Below are positions 31,164-43,066 of a stretch of DNA of 64,000 nt, piece by piece; the first letter of the stretch is position 1; every line of letters begins with the position of its first letter. Made by a program: the position numbers and the translations under genes. The notes beneath the pieces were generated by a model. That model was not told the origin of the DNA and did no database searches. It saw only the letters and a program-made list of their open reading frames with translations. This DNA is from Leucosporidium creatinivorum (Eukaryota; Basidiomycota; Microbotryomycetes; Leucosporidiales; Leucosporidiaceae). The stretch spans positions 695,923 to 759,922 of the forward strand of contig BCKL01000003.1 of NCBI GenBank assembly GCA_001600635.1, read 5' to 3'.

Positions 31164-32466
31164 AGTGAGTTCTACCTCATCTCACCGCGTTCTCCCTGCT
31201 GCTCGACTTTGCGAGTCGTTCGCAAGGAGAGCAGAGGGTTGACGGAGCAGCGGGTAGTATAGCTGACTCTTCGCATCCTGCCAGTGATCGCCAACACCAC
31301 CAAGACCAAGCTGTACGTCGACACCCGGCCGCGCCATGGCCTCGCGCTCAGCTGATCGTCTCTCTCGCTCTCGCTCTACTACAGCACTACGCCCGATGGC
31401 AACTTCGCTGTCTCCGTTCTCGTCGAGAGTCCTGCCGCCTCTGGAGCGTACACTCCTGCCTCCGTGTACGACCCTCCCGCCAACGCTGTCCCCAAGCCGA
31501 AGACGGAGCACGGCTACATCGCCAGCAGCCAAGACTCGCTGTTCAAGGTCCAGTTCGACGACTTGAGGTTGTACCCGAATGTTGCGCTGGTGGCGGCACT
31601 CTACTTGGACGGAACCTTGTGAGTCGGCGCTCGCGGTCTTGATGCGAGAGCTTCGCTGACCGTCCTTCTGCACACTACAGCACCGAGGCTTTTATCATCG
31701 ATCCTGCTAGGGGCTATAAGGCCTGTACTTTCATCGGACGTCGCGAGTCGCCTGTGAGCCCCTCGTAGCTTGAACGGCCTGGCGCGCCGAACTTCAGCCG
31801 CTGACCTTCCCACGCTGCAGACTGCGATCCGTCCCTTCAAGTTCGCCAAGCTCCAACTAACCGATGACGATGCTTCTGCTACCACGGACGAAGGGATCGT
31901 TAAGAACATGGGAACCATCGTCGTCAAAGTCTGCCGCGTTCAGGTGCTCGGCCCCGGCGGCACTAGGGTCTTCACCGCCGCGCCGCAAGCCGCCGTCCTT
32001 CACGAGAAGAGCAAGAAGGCCCAGCTCTCGGAGCAGACTGGCCTCGCCGCTGCTATCGCCACCGCCCCCTCCACCCAGTCCGACGTCAGCTGGATCGAGA
32101 CCTACTCCAACCCCTACTTGACGTTTGAAATCGCCTACCGCTCCAGGACGCTTCTCGAGTTGATGGACGTCGTCCCCGGTACGCCTGACTCTCGCCCTTC
32201 CACCCCTGTATCGCTTGCTCACCCTTCGTTGATCCACAGCCTCCGAAATCGCCGAGCCTGCTCCCGCCGCTGCTGCTGGCCCCTCGAATGGCAACGCTGG
32301 ACCCAATCCGAATGCCAAGAAGCGCAAGGCGACCACCGTCATCACCATCGACTCGGACTCGGACGAGCAGCCTAAAAAGGACGTCAAGCCCAAGATCAAG
32401 GCCGAGAAGAAGATCAAGGGCGAGAAGGGCGCCAAGGGCCAGAAGATTGTGCTCGAGGTCGATTGA
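31164..32466 (+). CDS. DUF7918-like basidiomycete protein; start codon split by an intron
   Basis: The ATG is assembled from A at 31,164 and TG at 31,285-31,286 across a GTGAGT…CCAG intron; no other in-frame ATG lies upstream. Further exons: 31285-31312, 31385-31618, 31681-31753, 31821-32178 and 32240-32466. The start MIANTTKTKLTTPDGNFAV leads to QFDDLRLYPN, AALYLDGT and EAFIIDPARGYKACTFIG. IRPFKFAKLQLTDDD and GTIVVKVCRVQVLG follow. That order (a strand-rich N-half, F-x-F-x-x-LQLTDDD, then GTI-x-VKV-x-RV) resembles the DUF7918 domain common in basidiomycetes. The C-terminus is Lys-rich with an acidic SDSDEQ patch (ITIDSDSDEQPKK), probably nuclear. Function unknown. If translation began further upstream the N-terminus would be longer. 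Confidence 0.7.
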
Positions 32467-32910
32467 GGTGGTTCTTGTGTTCGCTTGTTCTCTGGTTTCG
32501 CTTCTTGGTGAGTTCGGCGTTCGCTCCTACGTGAGCGACTCTCCAGGTCGCTTGCTTCGGACGAAGTACTGACGTACTGCTCTCCTGCAGTCTTGTTGTA
32601 CATGCATCGTTTTACACTCTCGCGCGCTGAGCACTCGCGCTGCAACTCCTTTTTCGTCCTCCCCACCAAGTCCCATCAAGTCCGAGGAGCGAGCGATCTC
32701 GTCCTGTTCGGCGTTTCGTCTCTTGCCTCCCGCCGCTTCGGCTTGACACTTCGACAACTTTCGGCACCTTCGACACCCTCGACACCTCGACATCTCAACA
32801 TCTCAACAGAGTCTACTTCAGCTTACGACTCCACTCGACGCCATCGTCTCGCCGGCGCCGTTCGCCAGTGCTCCCGACTCCCCGACTCCCGCATCCACAA
32901 CCGAGAGTGT
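32467..32910. other. Intergenic between DUF7918-like and four-TM protein genes
   Basis: About 440 bp. It has a C/T- and CGA-rich run (tcgacaccctcgacacctcg near 32,770) before the next start codon. Nothing else recognised. Confidence 0.45.
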
Positions 32911-34097
32911 ATGGCACGTTCGACTTCTCGCATCAACTACCCTCCAGCAGCGTCGAGTGAGAGTGAGACGGAAGAGTTCAAGCAGGGCGATCCCAATGCG
33001 ACGGTTCAACCTCAGAGTCCTCTTGACCCGCTGAGGAAGGGCAATGTGGTCATGGAGCTGGCTGGGGCGGGGGTCATCTGCCTGGGATGTGAGTGTCGCG
33101 TAGAAGGCTTGAACGAGCAGAGCTCATCTCCTCCCCCTCCGACAGCCGACCTCCTCGTCTGCCTCTACGTAACTGGCCCTCCTCGATTCTCAGACTATGC
33201 TTCAGCTTCGACGGGTGTTCTGCTCGTCAACCTCATTCTCGGTGCTGTAGCCTGTATCCCGAGTTGGTGAGGTTGCCGTGCGCGATATGTGGGACTTTGG
33301 GACTCGGCGCTGACCTCGGCGCTTCGCAGGGTAGCAGCAATCGTGCTCTTCTGCGAAGGAGAGCAGCCGCCGAATCTACCTCCACTACACGGCCGATTCC
33401 TACGGATCTGCGTTCTGATAGCTCTTGTGAGTTCGGCTCGCGACCTTCTCGGAACGGAAGAGCTGATTTTCGCTCCTCCTCAAGCTCTTCGCGACCATGT
33501 ACGGTTTCTCCGGAATCGCCCTGTTCGTCATTCTACAGGAGGAGAGCTCCTTCGTCTCCTTCTGGTGAGTCTGCTCTAGTAGAGAAGCACCATATCGCTA
33601 ACAATGCTCCTACAGCCTCGAAAACCTCAAGTCCGATGACGAAGCCGCCTGCACTGCAAGATGGAACCGAGAATGGGTCATCATGGTCGCCGCAGCTATA
33701 GTTCTGATTTATCACATCGCTGCTGGCTTCCCTGTGTACCGCTACGCTCGTGAGGTCGATCTCCAAGCTCGCTCGGCGCACCCGAAGGCTGATCCTTCGC
33801 TCTTCGCCCACAGGAGGGACTCAGTACGGCCCGCAGCTGGAGTCAGGCTTCTTGTTTGAAGAAGGGAAGCAAAGCGAGGAGGATCGGGATCGTGCCGTCG
33901 ATGCGAGGCGGAGGAGAAGCAGGCGGAGTGGTCGCCGAAGCGACGCCTCGACCAATAGCAGAAGGTCGCGGTCAGCAAGGAGCCTGTCCAAAAGAAAGCA
34001 GAGCGTCATATCGACGGAAACTGAGTCGGACTCGAGTAGCGCTGGGGATGATGGAGGAAGGTTGCTCGACCGCAGGCGGAGCTCGGCGATGGGCTAG
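32911..34097 (+). CDS. Four-transmembrane protein with Arg/Ser-rich tail, unknown function
   Basis: The start MARSTSRINYPPAASS leads a ~50-residue hydrophilic region with acidic SESETEEF. Five introns follow. Hydrophobic stretches are VVMELAGAGVICLGSDLLVC, TGVLLVNLILGAVACIPSWV, ICVLIALLFATMYGFSGIAL and WVIMVAAAIVLIYHIAAGF, giving four helices. The loop before the fourth carries LENLKSDDEAACTARWNREW. After the fourth helix, YRYARGTQYGPQLESGF opens a ~100-residue Arg/Ser-rich tail (RRRRSRRSGRRSD, then STETESDSSS). The layout resembles tetraspan/MARVEL-like fungal membrane proteins, but no diagnostic motif was found. Both ends would face the cytosol. The last exon is 33814-34097 after intron 33750-33813. 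Confidence 0.7.
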
Positions 34098-34471
34098 GAG
34101 GTCCTTGACGACTGCAAAGCAGCACTGCAACTCGATTCGGCCTGGAAACATTAGACTCAGATCTCCAATTCGATACAGAACTCGCCGACAAGATTCTGCA
34201 GCGACCTTCGAAGCAGCAGTTGCTCGCAGGCGCCGCGCCTTTGAAGGAGTCTCCCTCGTCCACTTCCCTCGTTTCAACTTCGCACGCGCCTCTCGTCGTT
34301 TCCCGCATCATCGCGCATCTTCATAGACCCTCCTTCTCGCAGGCAGCTGTATCAGTGCATCTCACTGCCAGGTCGGGAATCGACGCGTTCGTCGAACAGA
34401 GTGAGTCGCTCTTCTCACAGCCCTGCAACGAGCTCAGCTCACGCTCGCGGCTCGCAGTATCGTAAAAGGGC
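34098..34471. other. Intergenic upstream of the large type II membrane protein gene
   Basis: About 370 bp with no supported gene or site. Confidence 0.4.
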
Positions 34472-37400
34472 ATGGGACACGCCATCAAGCCCAGCGTAGA
34501 CCTAGAAGGGGGAGAGAATGCTCCCATCGCCCGTCGGCCGTCAACGCTCGCATCGCGGCCTCCGCGCGCCAGCATCATCACCGAGGGAGTAGCAGCAGCA
34601 GCAGCAGCAGCATCACCAGCATCGCCTACCATCTCCATCAGCCCGTCCTACTCGCGACCGTCGCCTTGGCTGGAAGCTCCGGCCGGCGAGAACCACTTTA
34701 CGACGTTGCCTCCCTCGCCGCCCGCTCGCTCCCTCGAGTTCCCTTCAAATCCGCCCCGCTACCTCGGTGGAGCAGAGGCCAACTATCCTACACCACCAGC
34801 TTCTGTCCCTGGCAGCGCAAAGGCGGGTAGGGGATTCAGCATGGGATTGCACGGCGTGACGGTGGTGGTCGCCGACGGGAAGGCAGATTCTCGGCAAAGC
34901 TCGAGCTCAGAAGGAGAGGAGAGTTGGAACGAAGGAGGGAATACGTCCAGTAAGCCGTACATTATGTTCCCGCAGAGCAAAGCTCGGTCTCATCTCGTCT
35001 TTTCGCAGGCGACTCGACGCGCGTCAAAAGGCGACCTTCCTTCATCCTCACCACGGCGCCAGCTCATGATGAGCCACAAGGTCTGGCAATCAACCTCGAC
35101 ATGAGTGGGCCGCTCCCTTCGCCACGGCTAGGCGGTCGGCGTTCGTACCCGACCGACCCCTCCTCGACGACTCCCCTCCACTCGCCCGCCTTTCCCTCGG
35201 CGCCCTACTTCTCCACCAGCCCCGCCAGCTCGCCAACTCTTTCCTCCTTCCCCAACTTCCTCTCCAGCAATAGCCCCACCCTCGGCTCGGTCTCCAGCGC
35301 CATGGAGCGCGCCCCCTCGTCCCCTCGACTGTCTACCATCACCGACCCTCTCGGCCGTCTCGCCACTGCAACAACAGGACTCGTTCGGCGAGCTTCGAGC
35401 TCCTCCCTGAACACCGACCTACCTACTTCCATCGTTCGCTCTCCATCCCCCAGCGGTCGAGTCCCTCCATCACCGACGCTGTCGGCTCCCTCGTTCAGCC
35501 CCAACCTTAGCGGCGGCGAGTGGAGCGGTCGACGCACAAGCGTCGCTTCGCAGGCCAGGGAGAAGGAGAAGGAGAAGGAGCGAGAACTGCAGGAGCGCGC
35601 GGCCAAGAAGAAGTCGGCCGGCTACCACAACCGCATGTTCAGCTGGGCTGAGCGGCCTGGAGACGTCGTCAAGGGCAGGTCGAAGTCGGGCATGAGCAAG
35701 AAGCGTCAACTCGTGCTCACGGGATTCCTCGTCGTGGGTCTCGTCGTCTGCGCGCTGGCTTGGAGGTCGAGCGGGGGGTCGGAGGAGCAGCGGATCAAGG
35801 CAAGGCATGCGGCGACGGAGGCCAGCAGGCCAACGACCACCGTCGGCTCTCGTCTCCGACGCCCCCGAGGAGGAGGCGGAGCGAGCTTCATCCATCCGGA
35901 CGTCGTCGAGCGCCCAAAAGCAGTGTCGGCGAGCCTGATCGGCGCTCCCTGGCGCTGGCTCCGTCGCTTCGTCGTCGCCGAGGACTACGCTCCAGCATTA
36001 AGGCAGTATCCGAGTGGAGACGCTCGCACTCGCTCCTCCAAGCAGGACGACAAGCCCGTCAAGCGTAAGAGCATCTTCTCCATCGCCCCTCACGTCGCCT
36101 ACACCGAGCATCAAGCCCTTCCTCCTCCTCCACTACACTCTGATGCACCCGAGCGCGACACCCTCGTCCTGTATCGTATCCTCGGCAACGACCTCCCGCC
36201 TCGGCACTCCCCTGGTCAGACCCTTCGCAACCTTCGCTTCCTCCTTCAATACGAGAGCGACTTCTCCATCCTGCCTCCTCTCGGACCTCACCACATCCAC
36301 CACGCCCACGCCTACGGTTCGGGATCAGGATCCAAATCGACCCACTCGGCCCAGGGCGGCCTTCGAGTCGACAAGTACTTCGTCCTCAACCGCATCGCCG
36401 AGCCTGAGATGGTCAGCGCCATCATCGGCCTTCTGCACCTCTACTCGGTTCCCAACAGCCGCATCCTCATCATCCCCTTCGACTGGAACGAGTACCAACG
36501 CCGCGAGTTCCGCTGGGACGGCGGAGTAGATGCGACGCCAGGCTGGGGCATCGGCAGCGGACCCTTCGCTGGGGACGGGATGGAGCAGCCATGGGCACCT
36601 CCTGCTCCTGGAGATGTCGTTGATGGGCAAGTGATCACCGAGGAGGAGAGCCAGAGTGCGAGGAAGCGGCATGAGGAACGCCGAACTCTGGCAAGGCTTC
36701 GAGCGCTCGACTTTACCTACCACGAGAAGAACCTCTACGCCATGAACAACGTGAGTCTCCGCCTGCTTTCCGACCAAAACTCGAGCTTACTCATCCGACT
36801 CTACCAACAGAACGGCGGGCGCAACTTCGCGCTTCAACACGGTCGCTCGCTGCCTAACGCTCGCTGGATCCTTCCCCTCGACGGCAACTCGTTCTTCACC
36901 CCCGCCGCCATGTACTCCATCGTCCGAACCCTCTCGATCACCGGCGAGGGAGCCTCTGCCTCTCGTTACCTCATCATCCCGATGGCTCGCCTTCTCAACA
37001 ACGAGGACGTTCGGCGCAACAACAGCATCGCCCTTGTCCCCAAGGACACCACGCACGAAGGAGGATCGGCCATCGACGACGCCGAGGCCAACCATCGACC
37101 TGCTGCTGCTCCCGACACGCCCGAGGAGCCTCAAATCGGCTTCCGCTACGATTCGACCGAGTCGTTCCAGGAGGCGATGCGCTACGGTCGGAGGAGCAAG
37201 CTCGAGATGCTCTGGCGGCTCGGCGCTATCCCCTACTCGCGCGCCCTCGACCGCCGCACCCTCCCTTGGGAGTTCGCCGATCGCCATCACATCACCGCCG
37301 ACAGCTGGGGATCGATCCCCGGCGCTGCAGGGACTCATTCGCACTCGGTCGTCCACCACTCGCACGACCACGGCGACTTCCAACCCTGGACCGAGGCTAA

Positions 37401-38679
37401 TCCTTCTCGAGGACCGCTCGCCTTCGCCAAAGCTGGCTGGGTCTACCGCCTGTTCTCGGGCCACAAGAGCCAGGAGCAGCACAGCACCCAGGCGATCACC
37501 CTTCGCAACGTCAACCGCATCAAGGGCATCATCGCCTTCCTCGAGCGCCTCGACGACCGCATCGCCAGAGGAACCGAAGGCTGCCTGAGCGAAAACGAGC
37601 CGAGCACTCACTGTGGCTTCTCGGCCGAGCGACTCTGGAACTTCGAGCACAACGCCGTGGAACGCCTTCGTCAGAAGTACCGCATCGGCCGACGGGATGC
37701 TCTCGAGAAGGTCGACCTCTTTGAGCAACTCATTCGTCCGGCCTTCGACACCATCAACGCGATGAACGGCGACGCCAGCAAGATCAACGCCCTCGACGCT
37801 CAGAAGGCCGCCACGGATTCGGCTTTGCTCGCCATGGCAGGCTACGTCACTGGCAACTCCACCTACTCCTCCGTCGCCTCCCACCTCATCGGCACTCGCT
37901 TCGTCAAGCAGACGCCGCTCTTCTACCGCCAAAACGACCAGCGGGAGCAGCTTCGCAAGTACTCGAGCGGCGCGGCGGATCAGCAGCTGGATGCTATCGC
38001 CGAGTCAATCGTCGCCGAGAACGGCAACGCCTATGTCTTCCCTCCTGCCCCCGCCGAGCCTGGACAGGCGCCGACTTGGAGCGCCGAGATAGGCGCTCGC
38101 GTTTCTCGCATCGAGATCCCTCAGCTTCCGTTCGATCCTCTCACATTTGATGTGAGTACTTCAGATTTCATCGCATCGGACGATCTGGGCTGACTTTGCT
38201 CCCTTACACAGCCCTCCTTCCTCCTCGACGCCATTCGTCTCCTCTCGCACTCCAACGCCCCGGCGCACGACCTCTCCAGCCACTCGTCTCGCAAAGCCAT
38301 CACCCCCATCTTTATCTCTCACCTCTCTTACCTCCTCTACGCCCCTCCCGCCGTCGCCATCTGCCGCCACCCCGACTCTCCTCAAGCCGGAGCCGCCTAC
38401 GATGCCAAGGTCGCCGCCCTCGCCGCCTTCCTCGACGACGCTCGGCTTCTCGGTCGAGTGGCCAACCGCGCTAGGCTACGCCTTCCGTCGGTGCTAAGGA
38501 CCCACGAGGGCTTGATGGACTCGTCTGAGGATGTGAGGGAGGTGCATTGGCGCCTGGTGCAGGGACTGGCCAACGTCAGGCTCAGGCCGTACTCGTTGGT
38601 GGTCGACTCGCTCGGTGATGGAAGGTACATGGGCAGCGCGCATGGGATGGAGACGCCATTGGACGTGCTGGGTATCTAA
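34472..38679 (+). CDS. Large type II membrane protein with glycosyltransferase-like region and possible lyase-like C-terminal part
   Basis: Exons: 34472-34949, 35010-36750, 36811-38151 and 38212-38679, giving about 1,340 residues. The first ~400 are Ser/Pro-rich and cytosolic, ending KSGMSKKRQ before one hydrophobic helix (LVLTGFLVVGLVVCALAW). The luminal part has TLVLYRILGNDLPPRH, QTLRNLRFLLQYE and DKYFVLNRI. These recall a hypothetical family in bacteria and eukaryotes that opens with Y-R-I-x-GNDLPPRH and is thought to be glycosyltransferase-like. Further on, LQHGRSLPNARWILPLDGN fits a D-x-N metal-site type motif. The last third contains VTGNSTYSSVASHLIGTRF, which vaguely resembles alginate-lyase-like helical domains. 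A Golgi or cell-surface carbohydrate role is inferred. No exact family was confirmed. The His-rich GTHSHSVVHHSHDHGD loop could bind metal. Confidence 0.7.
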
Positions 38680-39004
38680 GCCGGGAAGAAGCGGCGCCGA
38701 GGGAGACGGTCGAGCTTGAGCTTGAGCCTGAGGTGGAGTGGACACTTGTTCTTTTAAGTCGCATCGCATGGACAGAAACACGAACCTTCTCGTAGACTAG
38801 TACACGCATGAGTGAGAGTGGCCTCGAAGCCTCACCGCCGAGGTCGAAGACTATCGCCGAGAAACGTCTACAGAGATGCAGAATTGCACGGCGCTTGTAT
38901 AGCCTGAGGTCCTCTCTTGACAGAAGCTCCTGCGAAGGAGGGGCCGACTCGGCCAACTTGATCTCGCTGCGAAGCTCGCTCGCCTCTCTCCCTCTCGCCT
39001 CATC
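38680..39004. other. Intergenic between the type II membrane protein gene and FAP7
   Basis: About 325 bp between tandem genes. Nothing recognised. Confidence 0.4.
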
Positions 39005-39762
39005 ATGACTGAACACCCACCTCGCCGACTTCCGACGATCCTCGTCACTGGGTGAGGCTATTACAGAGCTTCTCCGGCGCCTTTCGAGCTCATTGTAACA
39101 CTCCCTACAGAACCCCGGGCACGGGAAAGACGACTCACGCCAGCCAGCTCTACGAGGCGCTAGCAGCACTGCAATCGGACGAGGACGAGGTTAAGTGGGA
39201 GCACATCAACGTCGGCGACGAGTTTGTCAAGAACCGGGGCTGCCATTCGGGCTTCAACGAGGAATGGCAGAGCTGGGACGTTGATGAGGACAAGGTGCGT
39301 TTTTTGGTGGGAGCTGCAGCGCGGAAGCTGTAGGGCGGAAGCTGATGCTGTTGGGTTCGGCTCGGCTACAGCTGTTGGATGAGCTGGAGGTAGTACAGGC
39401 GCCCGGCGGCAAGATCCTCGACTGGCACACTTGCGACATCTTCCCCGAGCGGTGGATCGACTTGGTTGTGGTCCTTCGCTGTGATCATGCGCTGCTTTGG
39501 AGTCGGTTAGAAAAGAGGTGCGCTTTCTCGTACTATCTATCTTGATGTACAGCTAACAAGGAGCTCCTACAGGGCCTACGGTCTCGCCAAAATCCAGGAG
39601 AACAATACCGCCGAGATCATGGAGGTCGTCCTGATGGACGCGAGGGAGTCGTACGCCGAGGAGATCGTGGTGGAGCTCAAGAGTGAGAGTCCGGAAGATG
39701 TCGAGGAGAACGTAGCGAGGATTGTGGCTTGGGTCGAGGCATGGCGGAAGGATCACCCATGA
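39005..39762 (+). CDS. FAP7: FAP7/AK6-type adenylate kinase, ribosome maturation factor
   Basis: Exons: 39005-39051, 39111-39294, 39372-39518 and 39573-39762, about 188 residues, the family's normal length. The P-loop GTPGTGKTT is split by intron 1. The NMP-binding part has EHINVGDEF and the signature C-x-x-x-x-F-N-E-EWQSWDVDEDK. GKILDWHTCDIFPERWIDLV follows, with D-x-H and FPERW diagnostic of AK6/FAP7. LRCDHALLWSRLEKR and the KIQENNTAEIMEVVLMDAR lid segment complete it. In yeast it acts in nucleus and cytoplasm on Rps14 during late 18S rRNA maturation and has adenylate kinase/ATPase activity (family knowledge). Nothing unusual in motifs; all key residues are present. Confidence 0.95.
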
Positions 39763-40033
39763 GCGGGAGGGATTGAGGGTCACTTAGGAGCTGTAGGGAC
39801 ACTGGTAATGGACGATGGGTCTATCTCGTCTATGAGCGCGGTGCGAGCTGTGCGGCCTCAGCTTCAGACCGTCTTCGAAGGCTCGTCAGGCCTGCTCGGC
39901 GCTCGTTTCGCACGTTCGGCTCTCGCTTTCCGCTGCTGCAAGATGATGATGGAGTATCCTCTGACCAGAGGCTCAAAACTTGATAAATTAACTAGCGGCA
40001 CATGACTGATGGTATCGACCTTTCCGCACACCC

Positions 40034-42475
40034 TCACCACCAACTCCCATCTCCCTTCCTCACGCCTCCCATGCTCCCATGCCCCGCTCCCAACCTCGGC
40101 GTCCCATTCCTACTACTCGGCGTAGAAGAGTGCGAAGGCGTAGTAGATGGCGCCCTCTGCCTCGGCGTCCCCTCTCCACCACTAGGAGGACTACCGCGCG
40201 CCGCCGCCGCCGCTCCGACGATGCCCTCACTTCCCGAGCTGCCCGAGCTGCCGAAATCGACGGGAGCTTGCTGGGCGGTGAGCTCCTCCTCGTCGTCCAT
40301 GCTCGAGGCGACGTCGGTGTAGAAGACGTCCTCGCCGCTCGTTTGGGTGTCGACGCGAGAGTGTTGAGCTTCTTGGGCTTGAGGGGAGGAGTAGGGGGAA
40401 GCCGAAGTGGAAGCGATGGGAGGAGCGAGGCCGGGAGGTGGGCCACGGTCATCGGAGCCGAGGAGAGACTCGGCGTCTCCCTCGCTACCGTAGGCGCTGC
40501 CGGAGCCACTCGAAGCTGCTGCCCAGGCGGTAGAGGATCCGCGAGCTGCGACGGGGACGATGGAGGGCGGCGCTTGGAAGGGATCGTAGTGCTGACCAGG
40601 AGGGGCGACGAGAGGGCGAGGCATTCCAGGTCGGTAGGCGTTGGGCGAGTAGGCGCGACTGCCGCTGGCGTCCGAGATCTCCGACATGTTGGTGATGGAA
40701 GGCTGGCGTCCTCCGCCAAAGCTCGACGAGGCCGAGATGACTTGGCCACGACCCTTGCCCGCTGCTGCTGCTGATCCCGCTCCCACTGCTCCCGCCGCTA
40801 CTACATCGTTCAACGACCGCCTGCCCCACTTGGTCCGAGGCTCGCTGAAGGCGACTCCAATCGCCGACGGCGTAGTCGCGAAACTCTCGGCCGAAGGATT
40901 CCCTCGTGCTCCAGCCAGCCCCGCTGCTGCTAGACCTGCGCCTGCTCCTGCTGCTCCGTACGTGGCGTAGGGCGAACCGAAAGGCGATCGCATGGGGTGA
41001 CTGATGGCGCCGAAGGAGGAGGGGGTTCGGCCGCTCTTGGGCTCGCGGCGGCGGCGTTGGCAGAAGAAACAGAAGAGGGCGAGGAGGAGGAGGACGACGG
41101 GGATGACGACGGAGGGGACGACAATGTCGCGTATCCGGTGATTATTGCTGTTGAATGGGAGAGAGAAGGTCAGCGCTCAGCTCGAAAGAACGGCGAAGTC
41201 GTGAGAGAAGAAGGTGAGATCGCGAAGGGAGCCAATACACCTTTCTCGCTCTCCCCACCATCTCAAAGCACGCCTGCGAAAGTCGACTCACCCGCTGGAA
41301 GACGGTGTTGCCGAAGCCGAGGGCATCCCCGAAGAAGTCGAGAGCGGACTTGACGCGCTCGTCGCGCTACTTACTGATGTTGACGCTACGCTTGAGCTCG
41401 GTGTCCTACTTGCTGCGCTTGCGCTAGCGATGCTGGCGGACCGGCTCGAGACGACCGAGGCGGCATCGGTGAAGGCTCCTTGGACCGAAGTCAAGAGCCC
41501 CGGCGTGGCGGCGTTGAGGATGGAGGCTCGACTTGCTATCCGTGATGCTGCTGATCTGCTTGCTGATGCTGCCGAGGAGGACGAGACGGATGCTCGTGAT
41601 GAAGCGGCGGCGGCGGAGGAGCTGGAGGAGGAGGAGGAAGCGAGCGCGCGGGAACGTGATGCGGAGGATTGGGCGGGGTTGAGCGAGGTGGTGGTCGAGA
41701 CGGCGGCGTTGGGGAGGACGCGAGGGGTGTGGAGGAAGGAGCGCGAGGTGGTGGTTGCTGACGCGCCGGCGAAGACGAGAGGTCGGGTCCGAGGTGCGGC
41801 GCGTCGGTCGAGGTTATGTACCGCGTCCTGGTCCTCCGCTTTCCGCTTGCCCTTGTCCCGTTTTACACGCTGTAGTGACACGCCCGAGTGGTCGACGCAA
41901 CGCGCTTGGTACTCGGCCGCATCTTCGAGCGACTGGGACGCGCCGAGGTAAGCGCAATCGAAAGCGTCAATCTCGTCCTCGTCGAGGAAGTAGGAGCGTG
42001 GTGCAAGTCGACTGGCACCATGTGATCGCTTCGTCGCGCCTGCCGAAGCCTGTTGGGAGTGTACGCGCCGGTACTTCAGGAGAGGCGGCGAAGGAGGAGG
42101 GTCACGAACGGGCGACGAGTCGTTGCTCCGCTCGTTGAGGAGGTTGCGTGCAGGACTCTTTGGGTGTACCAGAGCTGCTAGACCTGCTTGCTGATGGTGC
42201 TGCTGCAGATCCGCGAGTTGGCGATGGGCGAGAAGCGTTGCGTCGTGTGATGGCTTCATCGCGACCGAGCGCTCGCTCTTCGGAGATGGCCTGAAGGGGG
42301 AGGGGAAGGGGAATTGACGTCGAGTCGTAGGGAGGTCGGACCAAGGATGCTGATGTAGGTGATTAGAAACGAGTGTGCGATAGGATGTTGTAGAAGAGCT
42401 GCAGAAGCGTCGAAAAGGAGCGGGGAGAGCGGGTGCATCAGCTAACGGCTCGGATTGCCCTCCGTCTATCTCCAA
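40034..42475 (-). CDS. Ser/Ala-rich single-pass membrane protein, possible surface sensor
   Basis: Two exons: 42475-41292 and 41147-40034, with a 144-bp intron. The first ~390 residues end in a long Ser/Ala-rich tract (SRALASSSSSSSSAAAASSR and more) likely to be heavily O-mannosylated. After the intron NNHRIRD leads a hydrophobic helix (VVPSVVIPVVLLLLALFCFF) with a stop-transfer CQRRRR. The ~320-residue cytosolic tail is Ser/Gly/Pro-rich with GSEGDAESLLGSDD. Ser-rich stalk, one helix and long tail recall fungal wall sensors (Mid2/Wsc-like) or Axl2/Skg6-like proteins. However, the predicted N-terminus (MEIDGGQSEPLADAP) is no signal peptide, so the true start may lie in an unseen upstream exon. 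No WSC cysteines are visible. Confidence 0.65.
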
Positions 42476-43059
42476 ACAAGCTGGTTCTTACCTCTATTCC
42501 TGCTGGTCGTCGTGCTGTGCTACAGCAGCTCGGCCTTGCTCGTAGGTAGATGTACTGGCTAGGAGGAGAGGAGCTTGGGCGCCAGCTGCGAGTTTAATGA
42601 TGGGCTGAGCTCGCGTAGAGCGCGGTCGTGTTCTGCACAGGAATGCTGGAGGAGGGGGAGGAGAAGCGCGTGGGGAGCAGCAGTCGGAGGGTGAAGTTGT
42701 AGTCGAGTATGAGCTCAAGCGAGCGTGAACCAGCTGGAGCGCTGGGAGTGGTGAGAGAAAGAGAGCTCAGAGGGTCTGAGAGGGGCTCTAGCGTAGAATT
42801 CTCGTTCAACCTCTCGGCTCGATCGGGCAGGTCGACCTCTTTCGCAGGTCATCTCCCTCTCCACTAGGCGGTAGCTCGTCAATCATTCTCACTTTGTAGC
42901 TCTGCACCGTAACAGCCATCAGCCTGCTGCTCGACCGCCGACTTCCCCCTTCGTTCGCAGCTCGGCGGTCGTTTCGCAAGCCGCCGCAGGCAGCAGCTGG
43001 TTTCGCTGCTCTCCAGGGAATCAGAGATGGAGCCCAGAGATGGTTTAGCTGCTCTATAT
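42476..43059. other. Intergenic before block copy B
   Basis: About 580 bp. A minus-strand open frame (42,594-42,809) has no family character. It may contain the unseen upstream exon of the Ser-rich membrane protein. Confidence 0.4.
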
Positions 43060-43066
43060 GAATTCA

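Noticed and set aside
42594-42809. Upstream minus-strand frame as signal-peptide exon of the Ser-rich membrane protein
   Set aside because: It has no signal-peptide character and no clean splice link to the main frame, although some unseen upstream exon remains possible.
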